From contig DATJPR010000013.1 in the NCBI GenBank assembly GCA_035506295.1, forward strand, positions 1 to 10,835: a stretch of 10,835 nt of DNA, read 5' to 3'. Shown in pieces: positions 1-7,486 of this stretch (the stretch's first letter is position 1; every line of letters starts with the position of its first letter). Source of the stretch: DATJPR01 sp035506295. Its GTDB lineage: Bacteria; Bacteroidota; Ignavibacteria; UBA10030; UBA6906. A model generated the notes under the pieces. The model was not told the origin of the DNA. It made no database searches and worked only from the letters and a program-made list of their open reading frames with translations. The translations under genes and the position numbers were made by a program.

Positions 1-1
1 C

Positions 2-613
2 TCCCCCTTCGACTTGGGGGAGACCCCTGCGTACTATTCGTACTTCACCGACGTCCGGGGAGCGAATGAAGGCTTCGCCTCCTATTTCTTCCATACCGGC
101 CCCGGGATTGTGATCGCCAGCTTCCGCGTTGAGCGGATGCCCGAAGAGAATCTCCGGATCCTCTCGCGTCTCACGGCATTGAGCGGAGAGGTTGCAGCCA
201 CGCCCAGATTTGTCTATGCCCACCTCATGAGCCCGCACGGTCCCTTCGGGTTCGATCGTGATGGATCGCTGATCCCGCTCATCAAACGCGGGCGGTGGAA
301 TTCACTCCCGGCGTATCTCAATCAGCTGATCGGGACGAACAGGCTTTTGCTCCCTGTCGTCGATACGATCCTCGCGCGATCATCCCGGGATCCCATCATT
401 ATCATTCAGGGTGATCATGGCTCGAGAATTATCCCCGGCGCGGAGAACCGCAACGAGGCACACACCATCTTCAATGCATACCATCTTCCGTCCGGGGGGG
501 CGCGGCTTCTGACTCCTTCCATTTCGCCGGTCAATTCCTTCAGGGTTGTTCTCAAGTACTACTTCGACGAGGATGTCCCGCTGGCGGATGCCGGTGAACA
601 GAATACGCGCTGA
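2..613 (+). CDS. Sulfatase/LTA-synthase-superfamily membrane-associated transferase or hydrolase, C-terminal part (5' truncated)
   Basis: The reading frame is open from the window edge (position 2) to TGA at 611-613, so the true start lies upstream. A TTG at 14 is in frame but is probably an internal Leu. Two signatures of the alkaline-phosphatase/sulfatase fold are visible: a YAHLMSPHGPF segment encoded around 217-247, and Gly-Asp-His-Gly encoded at 410-421, whose Asp and His normally bind the metal. The catalytic Thr/Ser and any N-terminal membrane helices would be upstream and cannot be seen. Family knowledge: such proteins transfer or hydrolyse phospho- or sulfo-groups at the cell surface (LTA synthase, phosphoethanolamine transferase, sulfatase). 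The substrate here is unknown. The stop lies 5 nt before a promoter for the next gene, so it is probably a separate transcription unit. Confidence 0.7.
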   Translation, partial: SPFDLGETPAYYSYFTDVRGANEGFASYFFHTGPGIVIASFRVERMPEENLRILSRLTALSGEVAATPRFVYAHLMSPHGPFGFDRDGSLIPLIKRGRWNSLPAYLNQLIGTNRLLLPVVDTILARSSRDPIIIIQGDHGSRIIPGAENRNEAHTIFNAYHLPSGGARLLTPSISPVNSFRVVLKYYFDEDVPLADAGEQNTR

Positions 614-618
614 TTCCG

Positions 619-647
619 TTGACATTCGCCGGCGACTAACCTATATT
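619..647 (+). promoter_or_regulatory. Sigma70-like promoter for the peptidase-PTS operon
   Basis: A TTGACA -35 box (619-624, perfect consensus) is followed by a 17-nt spacer and TATATT as the -10 box (642-647, 5 of 6 matches). It lies between the stop of the sulfatase-like gene and the ATG at 697, giving a predicted 5' leader of about 40 nt. The spacer holds a perfect 10-bp palindrome, TCGCCGGCGA (626-635), a plausible but unproven operator. The sequence after the -10 (TATATTCTG) also loosely resembles the Bacteroidota TAnnTTTG element. Confidence 0.7.
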
Positions 648-696
648 CTGCGTAGTTTGTGCCGCGGTTCTACTTCCCAACACATCCCACCAGCCC

Positions 697-2640
697 ATGC
701 GCGGAACCTCATTGTTGCTGTGCCTCTCGGCGGCGGTGCCATTGTCGCTCCCGGGGCCCACTGTCGTCGCGTCTGGGGCGCTGAGCCCCAGGATCGCCAA
801 CTATGCCATTGCGGTGAACCTTGATACGGACAAGAAACTGCTCACGGCTCATGAGCGGATCACCTGGCATAATCCGGCAGATGTCGCTGTCGGCGATTTG
901 CAGTTTCACCTCTATTTGAACGCGTTCCGGGGGCCATCATCGACACTTGCGAAGGAATCCGGCGGGCTGTTCCGCGGCGAAACGCTGAAGGAGGAGGATG
1001 CAGGCTGGGTCGAAATCGATTCGCTTCGGACCGCCGAGGGAGTGAACCTTCGCGAAGGATTGGAGTTCATCCAGCCCGATGATACCAATCATGCCGACCG
1101 GACGGTGGCGCGTGTGCCGTTGCCGCGCCCGGTCCCCCCGCACGGCACCATCGTCCTCGACCTGACCTTTCGATCGAAGCTCCCGCGCGTCGTCGAACGG
1201 TCGGGCTTCTGGAACGACTTCTTCTTCGTCGGGCAATGGTTTCCCAAACTCGGGGTCTTTGAAGTGCCTGGCCAGCGATTTGCGACGCGCCCCGGCTGGA
1301 ATTGCCATCAATACCATGCGAACACCGAGTTCTATGCGGACTTCGGGGTTTACGATGTCGACATCACACTGCCTTCGAAGTTTATCGTCGGCTCGTCGGG
1401 TGCCCTCGTCCGTGAGGTGGAGCACGGCGACGGGACAAAGACCGTGAGTTGCCACGCGGAGGACATCCACGATTTCGCCTGGAGCGCTTCGCCGCGCTTC
1501 GTGGTTCTCACGAGTTCCTGGCACGGAGTCGCGATCAGGGCCCTTGTCCAGCCGGAGCACTTGAGTGCCGGGGCCCGGTATCTCGCATCGCTCAAAGGGG
1601 CCCTCCAATACTTCGACGACCACGTCGGTCCGTATCCCTACCCCACGTTCACCATCATTGATCCGCCGCACGGAGCAGAGGCAGCCGGTGGGATGGAATA
1701 TCCTACGCTGGTCACGGTCGAGACGTTCAAGGTTGCCGAACCGTGCACGAGGTTTCCCGAGATCGTGACGGTTCATGAGTTCGGCCACAACTATTGGTAT
1801 GGCATGGTGGCGAACAACGAATTCGAAGAGGGATGGATGGACGAGGGGATCAATCAGTACTATGAGATGCGGATCATGGACTACCTCTACGGATCGTCCA
1901 CCTCGGCCGTCGCTGCCTGGGGGGTGAATATCGGGGACACGGAGTTCGATCGGTTCTCCTACACCAGCATGGACAATCCGTCGATTGCACCGATTTCGAC
2001 GCCGACGTGGAAATTGCCGCGGCGCGGGGGTTCGGCGATAACCTATTTCAAGACCGCGACGGTAATGCAAACCCTCGATGGCCTGCTCGGTCGCGTGGTC
2101 ATGGACTCCATCATGAAGACCTACTTCCAACGATGGAGATTCCGGCACCCCTGCAGGCGCGATTTTGTCGCGGTGTTCAATGAGCTTGCGCCGGCGTTGA
2201 CCGACAAACGATACGGTCCGGATATGAATTGGTTCTTCCATGAGACGCTGGACAGCACGGGCATATGCGACTACGAGCTTACGGCGCTCTACTCCTTCCC
2301 CAACGAGGAACAGGATTTTTCAAAGGATCGATACACGACCGTTGTCCTCGCAAGCCGTCTCGGTGAGGTCGCCACGCCGGTGGAAATCGAAGTGACCTTC
2401 ACCGATGGATCGACCGCCCGGCAACAGTGGTCGGGGCAGGAGCGATACACAAAATTGACGTTCACAAGTCCCACGCGTGCGGTGAACGCCGTTATCGATC
2501 CCGACCATCGCATCGCACTGGACGTCAATGTGCTGAACAACAGCCGTGTCCTCGACCCGTCATCATCAGTGGTGAACAGGTACTTCACGAAGGTTCTGTT
2601 CTGGGTTCAGAATCTCTTTCAAATGGCATCACTCTTCTGA
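697..2640 (+). CDS. Secreted M1-family (gluzincin) zinc metallopeptidase
   Basis: This 647-residue protein is predicted to be exported: a hydrophobic N-terminus (about residues 4-25) ends in a small-residue stretch suited to signal peptidase I. The M1 zinc site is complete: HEFGH at 360-364 (ligands His360 and His364, catalytic Glu361) and Glu383 in WMDEG, with the usual 18-residue spacing. GGMEY at 331-335 stands where aminopeptidases carry GAMEN, with Glu334 as the likely exopeptidase residue. Tyr450, about 67 residues after the third ligand, fits the transition-state Tyr. Residues about 35-250 look like the N-terminal beta domain. The last 20 residues are notably hydrophobic. Family role: removal of N-terminal residues from peptides, here probably in the periplasm. 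The start has no Shine-Dalgarno sequence, but the ATG precedes the signal peptide exactly. It is the first gene of the operon, 7 nt before the next one. Confidence 0.9.
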   Translation: MRGTSLLLCLSAAVPLSLPGPTVVASGALSPRIANYAIAVNLDTDKKLLTAHERITWHNPADVAVGDLQFHLYLNAFRGPSSTLAKESGGLFRGETLKEEDAGWVEIDSLRTAEGVNLREGLEFIQPDDTNHADRTVARVPLPRPVPPHGTIVLDLTFRSKLPRVVERSGFWNDFFFVGQWFPKLGVFEVPGQRFATRPGWNCHQYHANTEFYADFGVYDVDITLPSKFIVGSSGALVREVEHGDGTKTVSCHAEDIHDFAWSASPRFVVLTSSWHGVAIRALVQPEHLSAGARYLASLKGALQYFDDHVGPYPYPTFTIIDPPHGAEAAGGMEYPTLVTVETFKVAEPCTRFPEIVTVHEFGHNYWYGMVANNEFEEGWMDEGINQYYEMRIMDYLYGSSTSAVAAWGVNIGDTEFDRFSYTSMDNPSIAPISTPTWKLPRRGGSAITYFKTATVMQTLDGLLGRVVMDSIMKTYFQRWRFRHPCRRDFVAVFNELAPALTDKRYGPDMNWFFHETLDSTGICDYELTALYSFPNEEQDFSKDRYTTVVLASRLGEVATPVEIEVTFTDGSTARQQWSGQERYTKLTFTSPTRAVNAVIDPDHRIALDVNVLNNSRVLDPSSSVVNRYFTKVLFWVQNLFQMASLF

Positions 2641-2647
2641 GGTCTGA

Positions 2648-3565
2648 ATGGCTATTGTCCGCTACCTTCTTGGGGGTTGTCGTACGAGCTTCACCCTGCG
2701 CGCGATTGCAGCGGTGGTCTACGTCGCTGTCGCTGTGATCGCCATTGTTCCGGCGGCGAGTTTTCGATCTTCCTTCGATGCTGCCCTGGGTGCGACGGTG
2801 GCGCGCGACGTGTTGAACAACGGATTCAGCTTCACCGTTGTCGGCGACCTTCTGCGGAACCACGGGAAGGAACTGTCGGCTTCTCTCGGGAGTCTTGTTC
2901 CGTCGCTTGCCCTCTGGCTGATCGTGAACCTGTTCTTCTCCGGGGGGGTGATCTTCGCAGCCGGAGCGGGGGAGTGCACGGTGCAGGAGTTCTTTCAGAA
3001 ATGCGCGCGCTTCATGGGACGGCTGTTCCGGCTCATGCTCCTGATCGGCATCGTTGCGCTGCTGGCATTGCTGGGCGTGAGCATTGTCTTGAGTGTGGTG
3101 AATGAAGTGATCACGAACGGTGCACTGAGCGAGGACCCGGGCTTCTGGGCGTTCGGGGTGGACATCGCCGTCATCGCCATCGTGGCCCTGCTGGTCTTGC
3201 TTGTCGATGAATATGCGAAGATCGCGCTCGTCGTGGAAGACGAGCCATCGGCCTTGCGGGGATTGAGGGAGAGTCTGATTTTCCTCTGGTCATCGAAGCT
3301 TGCAGTCGTGGGACTGACGCTCTTGATCCTGGTCGTGTTCCTGGTCCTGACCGCCGTGTATCTCGGGGTCGCATCGGTTCTCGATTCATCTGCAATCCTT
3401 GCTGCGGGAGGACTCTTCGTGTTGCAGCAGCTCCTCGTGGCGTCGCGGGTTCTTCTGCGCATCGCCGGGTTCGGAGCAGAGACGGCACTCTATCAGGACA
3501 AGCGATGGGAGCAGCAGTACCGGCTCGGGCGTGGCGGCATGGGAGCCATCATCGACATTGACTAG
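2648..3565 (+). CDS. Multi-pass membrane protein of unknown function
   Basis: This 305-residue protein has about six predicted transmembrane segments, near residues 16-36, 82-106, 126-152, 168-188, 217-240 and 248-272. The loop after the fourth helix carries DEYAKIALVVEDEPSALRG followed by a Ser. This resembles a pattern seen in poorly characterised bacterial membrane proteins of the DUF4013 / GPDPase-membrane-domain type, an analogy from memory and not a demonstrated match. No catalytic motif, transporter signature or cofactor site is visible. A purine-rich GAGG lies a few bases before the ATG. Its spacing (7 nt after the peptidase, 9 nt before the IIC gene) implies co-transcription, so it may serve the peptidase or the transporter, but nothing in the sequence decides this. 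Confidence 0.8.
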   Translation: MAIVRYLLGGCRTSFTLRAIAAVVYVAVAVIAIVPAASFRSSFDAALGATVARDVLNNGFSFTVVGDLLRNHGKELSASLGSLVPSLALWLIVNLFFSGGVIFAAGAGECTVQEFFQKCARFMGRLFRLMLLIGIVALLALLGVSIVLSVVNEVITNGALSEDPGFWAFGVDIAVIAIVALLVLLVDEYAKIALVVEDEPSALRGLRESLIFLWSSKLAVVGLTLLILVVFLVLTAVYLGVASVLDSSAILAAGGLFVLQQLLVASRVLLRIAGFGAETALYQDKRWEQQYRLGRGGMGAIIDID

Positions 3566-3574
3566 GAACAGGCG

Positions 3575-4612
3575 ATGGCATCACCCATAGAAACAATGAG
3601 AAAATATCTGCTCTCGGGCGTGTCGTATGCGATCCCGTTCGTCGCGTGCGGCGGCATCATGATCGCCATCGCGATCGGCTTCGCGCCCATGACGTCGTCC
3701 GGGCCGGACTTCTCCAACGCACCCTTCCTGAAGCTGATCCTGGACATCGGCACAGCCGCTTTTTCGTTCCTCGTTCCGGTCCTCGGTGGATATATCGCCT
3801 TCGGGATTGCCGACAGGCCGGGGCTGGTTGCCGGGTTCGTCGGCGGATATGTCGCCAATCAGGTGGGCGCCGGATTCCTCGGCGGCATCGTTGCGGGTCT
3901 GCTCGCGGGCACGATCGTGCGGCTCATCAAGAAGATCCGCATCCCGCGATACCTCAAACCGGTCATGCCGATCCTGGTGATTCCTGTTCTCTCATCTTTT
4001 GTCGTCGGCGTGATCATGTACAAGGTCATCGGCACGCCCATCCACGACGTGATGGCGACGCTCACCACCTGGCTTGGAGCGCTCGGGACAAGGAACAGCG
4101 TCCTTCTGGGTATCGCGCTCGGCGGGATGATCGCCTTTGACATGGGTGGGCCCGTGAACAAGGTCGCTTTTTTCTTCGGCGCCGCGATGATCAAGGAGGG
4201 GAACTATGCCGTCATGGGTGCCTGCGCCGCGGCCATCTGCATTCCGCCTATCGGGATGGGACTGGCGACCCTTCTCGGAGGGCGACTGTGGACCGACGAG
4301 GAACGGGAGGCGGGATATGCCGGCCTTGCGATGGGGATGATCGGCATCACGGAAGGCGCGATTCCCTTCGCTGCGGCGGATCCGATCCGTGTCATCCCGA
4401 CGATCATGGTTGGGTCGATGGTTGGCGCCGTCATTGCCCTTCTGGGGGACGTCGGCGACCACGCGCCTCACGGAGGACCGATTGTCCTGCCGGTCATCGA
4501 CAACAAGATCGTCTATTGTATCGCCATCATGATCGGATCGATTGTGGTCGCGGCGCTGATCAATGGACTGAAGTCGTTTTCCCTGCGGAGGAAAGGAACC
4601 ACACGAGAATGA
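3575..4612 (+). CDS. PTS fructose-family transporter, IIC membrane subunit
   Basis: This 345-residue polytopic protein forms the sugar channel of a fructose-type phosphotransferase system. Diagnostic segments are FDMGGPVNKVAFF (residues 188-200), GITEGAIPFAAADP (257-270) and HAPHGGPIVLP (297-307), all conserved in fructose/mannitol-superfamily IIC proteins and tied to sugar binding. Glu260 is the likely substrate-binding acid. It is a stand-alone IIC, as in the FryC/FrwC type, and not part of the FruA B'-B-C fusion. An AGGA lies about 8 nt before the ATG. The stop overlaps the IIB start by ATGA, indicating translational coupling. Fructose specificity is the family default. Other hexoses or hexitols are possible. 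Confidence 0.92.
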   Translation: MASPIETMRKYLLSGVSYAIPFVACGGIMIAIAIGFAPMTSSGPDFSNAPFLKLILDIGTAAFSFLVPVLGGYIAFGIADRPGLVAGFVGGYVANQVGAGFLGGIVAGLLAGTIVRLIKKIRIPRYLKPVMPILVIPVLSSFVVGVIMYKVIGTPIHDVMATLTTWLGALGTRNSVLLGIALGGMIAFDMGGPVNKVAFFFGAAMIKEGNYAVMGACAAAICIPPIGMGLATLLGGRLWTDEEREAGYAGLAMGMIGITEGAIPFAAADPIRVIPTIMVGSMVGAVIALLGDVGDHAPHGGPIVLPVIDNKIVYCIAIMIGSIVVAALINGLKSFSLRRKGTTRE

Positions 4613-4908
4613 AGATTGTGGCAGTGACATCATGTCCCACCGGCATTGCGCACACATATATGGCCGCCGAGCAGCTTGAAAAGACGGCAAAGCGTCTTGG
4701 ACACACCATCAAAGTGGAGACACAGGGATCCATGGGGATAGAGAACGAGCTGAGCGACGAAGATATCCGCTCCGCCGACGCCGTGATATTCGCGGCGGGG
4801 ATCCCCGTGCGCAACCCCGAACGCTTCGCCGGATCCCGCATTCTCGAGGTCCCCGTGCAGGATGCCATAAAGAACCCCGCATCGGTCTTCGAACGGCTTG
4901 CACGGTAA
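4609..4908 (+). CDS. PTS fructose-family IIB phosphotransfer subunit
   Basis: This 99-residue cytoplasmic protein takes phosphate from IIA and gives it to sugar bound in IIC. It opens with the classic IIB-fru active-site loop, MKIVAVTSCPTGIAHTYMAA, in which Cys9 is the phosphorylated residue. KVETQGSMG (about 37-45) is the second conserved block, and ADAVIFAAGIPV (about 58-69) completes the Rossmann-like core. The length is right for a single IIB domain. The same frame upstream of 4609 is an overlap into the IIC gene and not part of this protein. The ATG-TGA overlap with IIC (4609-4612) supports this start. The next gene begins 11 nt after the stop. Confidence 0.93.
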   Translation: MKIVAVTSCPTGIAHTYMAAEQLEKTAKRLGHTIKVETQGSMGIENELSDEDIRSADAVIFAAGIPVRNPERFAGSRILEVPVQDAIKNPASVFERLAR

Positions 4909-4919
4909 GATCTCCTCGC

Positions 4920-7442
4920 ATGGATCTCACATTTACATTCCCCTTGCCGGCCGGCCTGCACGCGCGTCCGGCATCAATGCTTCAAAAGGAAGCCGCGCGG
5001 TTCCTTTGCTCGGTGACGTTTGTCAACCGCTCAAAAAACTCGACGGCCGATGCCCGCAGCACTCTCGCGCTGCTGTCGACGCTCACCGCGAACGGCGACG
5101 AGTGCATCCTGCGCATTGAAGGAGAAGATGGGCAAAGTGCGTATGCGGCGTTGAAGGAGTTTATTGAACGAGTTCTTCCGCACGCAGACGATGGAGCACA
5201 AGCTGTGCCGCCGATTGTCGCGTCGGAGGCTGCGCGCCCACGAGCCCTGAAGGGCGCGGCGGCCCTCAGGGGCACTGCGGTAAGCCCGGGGATCGGTGTT
5301 GGACCGGCGTTCCACATCGGCGGCGCTTCACGGCCGCGGAAAAAGCAGGACGGAACGGTCGTATCGCCTTCGGAAGAAGTGCAACGGTTCGACCGGGCCG
5401 TCGAGAAAGTGCAGGCGGAGATCGCAGAGCAACTCAGAGCCGGCGCATCGAAAACCTCGAGTGCCATCCTTCAGGTTCATCGCTCGATCGCGACGGATCC
5501 CGTGTTAAGCGAGAGAGTGAAGGCGGGCATCACTACGAGAAAACAGTCCGCCGAAGATGCCCTGGCGTCGGTCTCCGGAGACTATGCGCAGACGCTGAAC
5601 GGCGCTGACAGTCCGTATCTTCGCGAACGTGCCTTCGATGTGCAGGATGTCGCGGAACGGATCCTCTGTGCGCTTTCCGGTGCAACGGGCGAACCTCGGA
5701 GCGCATCACCCGCAGAACTCTCCGTTTGCATCGCCGAGCGGCTCTCCGCGCAGGAGCTTCTGGCACTCGGCAAGGAAAGGATCGCAGCACTGATACTCCA
5801 GCGTGGTGAGACGACATCACACGTTGTCATTCTCGCCCGGGCTCTTGGCATCCCCTGCGTAAGCGGTGTTCGCGGCGCGGAGCGACTCCTGGCCGGTCAT
5901 CCCCTCATTGTGGACGCCTACCGGGGAATCATCTTTCAGGACCCGACGAAAGAAGTGGAGCGGTTCTACAAGGGCGAGCTGCGGATTCGGGCCGAGCAGA
6001 GTGAGAGGATGGTCCGGGACGCCGCGCGGCCAGGCACGAGCCGCGATGGTGCCCGTCTTGAAATCGGGGCGAACTGTGCGAGCCCGGAGGAAGTCCGCAC
6101 GGCAGTGAAGAACGGCGCCGAAGGCGTCGGCGTGTTCCGGACGGAACTCGCGTTCGCCGATAGAGAGAATCCGCCGACGGAAGAAGAGCATCTGAAGCTG
6201 TATTTGGAGATTGTGGAAGCTGCAGAGGGGAGGCCGATAATATTCCGGACCTTCGACGTCGGCGGAGACAAACCGGTCAGGTGGCTGCCGCTTCCCGCGG
6301 AAGAGAACCCTTTCCTCGGATATCGCGCGGTACGGATGTACGAAGAATATGGGAGCGTGATCGACGCGCAGATCCGTGCGATTCTTCGGGCAGCGGCGCG
6401 GGGTCCCGTTCAGATCATGTTCCCGATGGTGGCATCGCCCGCGGAGGTTCATCAGCTCCGGGAACGGGTGCAACGATGTCAGGTTGCCCTGGCACGTGAG
6501 GGAATCAATCATCGTCCCGATGTCCCTGTCGGGATCATGATCGAGATCCCCAGCGCCGTCATGTTGATGGACCATCTTTGTGACGTGGTGGACTTTTTCA
6601 GCGTGGGATCAAACGATCTTGCCCAGTACCTCGCGGCCGCTGATCGGGGAAACGAGAAGGTCAGACATCTCTGTTCCGGCATCCAGCCCGCCCTGTTGAG
6701 GAGTTTCCAGCACGTTCTAGAAGAAGCGCACAAACGCGGCAAGTGGGTGGGTCTCTGTGGAGAGCTTGCGGGAGAAGAACGTGCGCTTCCATTGCTGCTC
6801 GGCCTTGGCTTCGATGAGCTGAGCGTCGGACCCCGGGGTATCCCGCGACTGAAAGCATGGTTGCGGTCAATGAACAAGTCGGAGTGCATCCCTTTGGCTC
6901 GGGCCGCCCTGCAAGCGCCGTCGGCCTCCGACGTGGAGCGGATCCTTCTGGAATTTGTCTCGCAGCCGGGCGCGGTTGAGCTGACCGAAAGCAATCTTGT
7001 CGTGCTCGCATCGAAGGCAACGACAAAGGATGAACTCCTTCGGGAGCTTCTCAGCATGCTGGACGACGGTGGTCGGATCGACAGTGTCGATGACGTGCTG
7101 GAAGCAGTCCTGCAGCGCGAAGACACATTCTCGACCGCAATGGAGCACGGAATGGCGCTTCCGCACTGCAAGTCGGCCCATGTCCTTGTGCCGTCGATCG
7201 CCGTGGCCCGACTGTCGACAACCTGCCAATGGTCCGACGGAGAAGCCGGCGTGCGGCTTGTTCTTCTGATCACCATTCCGGAACGCAGTGCGGCAAGCGC
7301 CCATCTGAAGATCATCGCCACCCTGGCGCGGCGTCTTATGCATGAAGAATTCCGCGAAGCCCTCCTGCAGGCATCGACCCGCGAAACCGTGGTGGAACTT
7401 ATCCTGCGCGAGGCCGGCTCCCACGCCGCGCTTCCTCACTGA
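4920..7442 (+). CDS. Multiphosphoryl transfer protein: HPr-Enzyme I-IIA(fructose) fusion
   Basis: This 840-residue cytoplasmic protein combines all soluble PTS steps. HPr spans about residues 1-88, with GLHARPAS placing the phospho-His at His14. Ser47 aligns with the regulatory Ser46 of classical HPr. An Ala/Pro-rich linker (about 89-112) leads to Enzyme I (about 113-660). EI shows His301 in TTSHVVILAR, Arg407 in VFRTE, Arg443 in FRTFDVGGDK, Mg ligands Glu542 (MIEIP) and Asp566 (SNDLAQY), Arg576 in DRGNEK and Cys613 in GLCGELAG. IIA (about 683-832) has His749 in HGMALPHCK. The domain order matches the E. coli FryA/PtsA type (about 830 residues), unlike the IIA-HPr-EI order of Rhodobacter FruB. 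Small oddities are GETTSH replacing GGxTSH and IQPALLRS where EI usually has MHPAVLR. No strong Shine-Dalgarno is visible, but the ATG sits exactly at the HPr N-terminus. Confidence 0.94.
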   Translation: MDLTFTFPLPAGLHARPASMLQKEAARFLCSVTFVNRSKNSTADARSTLALLSTLTANGDECILRIEGEDGQSAYAALKEFIERVLPHADDGAQAVPPIVASEAARPRALKGAAALRGTAVSPGIGVGPAFHIGGASRPRKKQDGTVVSPSEEVQRFDRAVEKVQAEIAEQLRAGASKTSSAILQVHRSIATDPVLSERVKAGITTRKQSAEDALASVSGDYAQTLNGADSPYLRERAFDVQDVAERILCALSGATGEPRSASPAELSVCIAERLSAQELLALGKERIAALILQRGETTSHVVILARALGIPCVSGVRGAERLLAGHPLIVDAYRGIIFQDPTKEVERFYKGELRIRAEQSERMVRDAARPGTSRDGARLEIGANCASPEEVRTAVKNGAEGVGVFRTELAFADRENPPTEEEHLKLYLEIVEAAEGRPIIFRTFDVGGDKPVRWLPLPAEENPFLGYRAVRMYEEYGSVIDAQIRAILRAAARGPVQIMFPMVASPAEVHQLRERVQRCQVALAREGINHRPDVPVGIMIEIPSAVMLMDHLCDVVDFFSVGSNDLAQYLAAADRGNEKVRHLCSGIQPALLRSFQHVLEEAHKRGKWVGLCGELAGEERALPLLLGLGFDELSVGPRGIPRLKAWLRSMNKSECIPLARAALQAPSASDVERILLEFVSQPGAVELTESNLVVLASKATTKDELLRELLSMLDDGGRIDSVDDVLEAVLQREDTFSTAMEHGMALPHCKSAHVLVPSIAVARLSTTCQWSDGEAGVRLVLLITIPERSAASAHLKIIATLARRLMHEEFREALLQASTRETVVELILREAGSHAALPH

Positions 7443-7472
7443 TCGCGCATGGGTCACATGCACCAACCGGGC

Positions 7473-7479
7473 AGAGGAG
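7473..7479 (+). promoter_or_regulatory. Ribosome binding site deciding the TTG start of the ROK gene
   Basis: AGAGGAG lies in the 41-nt gap after the HPr-EI-IIA gene. Two adjacent TTG codons follow, at 7484 and 7487. Spacing is 4 nt to the first and 7 nt to the second, so the second is favoured. No in-frame ATG exists near the start of the conserved DAGGTN motif. Confidence 0.6.
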
Positions 7480-7486
7480 TACCTTG

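Noticed and set aside
937..2241. 434-codon minus-strand frame opposite the M1 peptidase
   Set aside because: It is rich in Arg, Pro and His, has no recognisable domain, and lies wholly opposite a gene with an intact zinc site. It is a shadow of GC-rich codon use.
3992..4690. 232-codon minus-strand frame opposite IIC/IIB
   Set aside because: Asp/Arg/His-rich low-quality protein sequence opposite strongly conserved PTS genes.
4288..4908. Long + strand frame of 206 codons containing IIB
   Set aside because: Its first 107 codons overlap the well-supported IIC gene and give an Arg/His/Gly-rich sequence. The IIB domain starts cleanly at 4609.
7447..7461. Short inverted repeat GCATG/CATGC in the gap between the HPr-EI-IIA and ROK genes
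   Set aside because: Only a 5-bp stem with no T-tract. It is too weak to call a terminator or attenuator.
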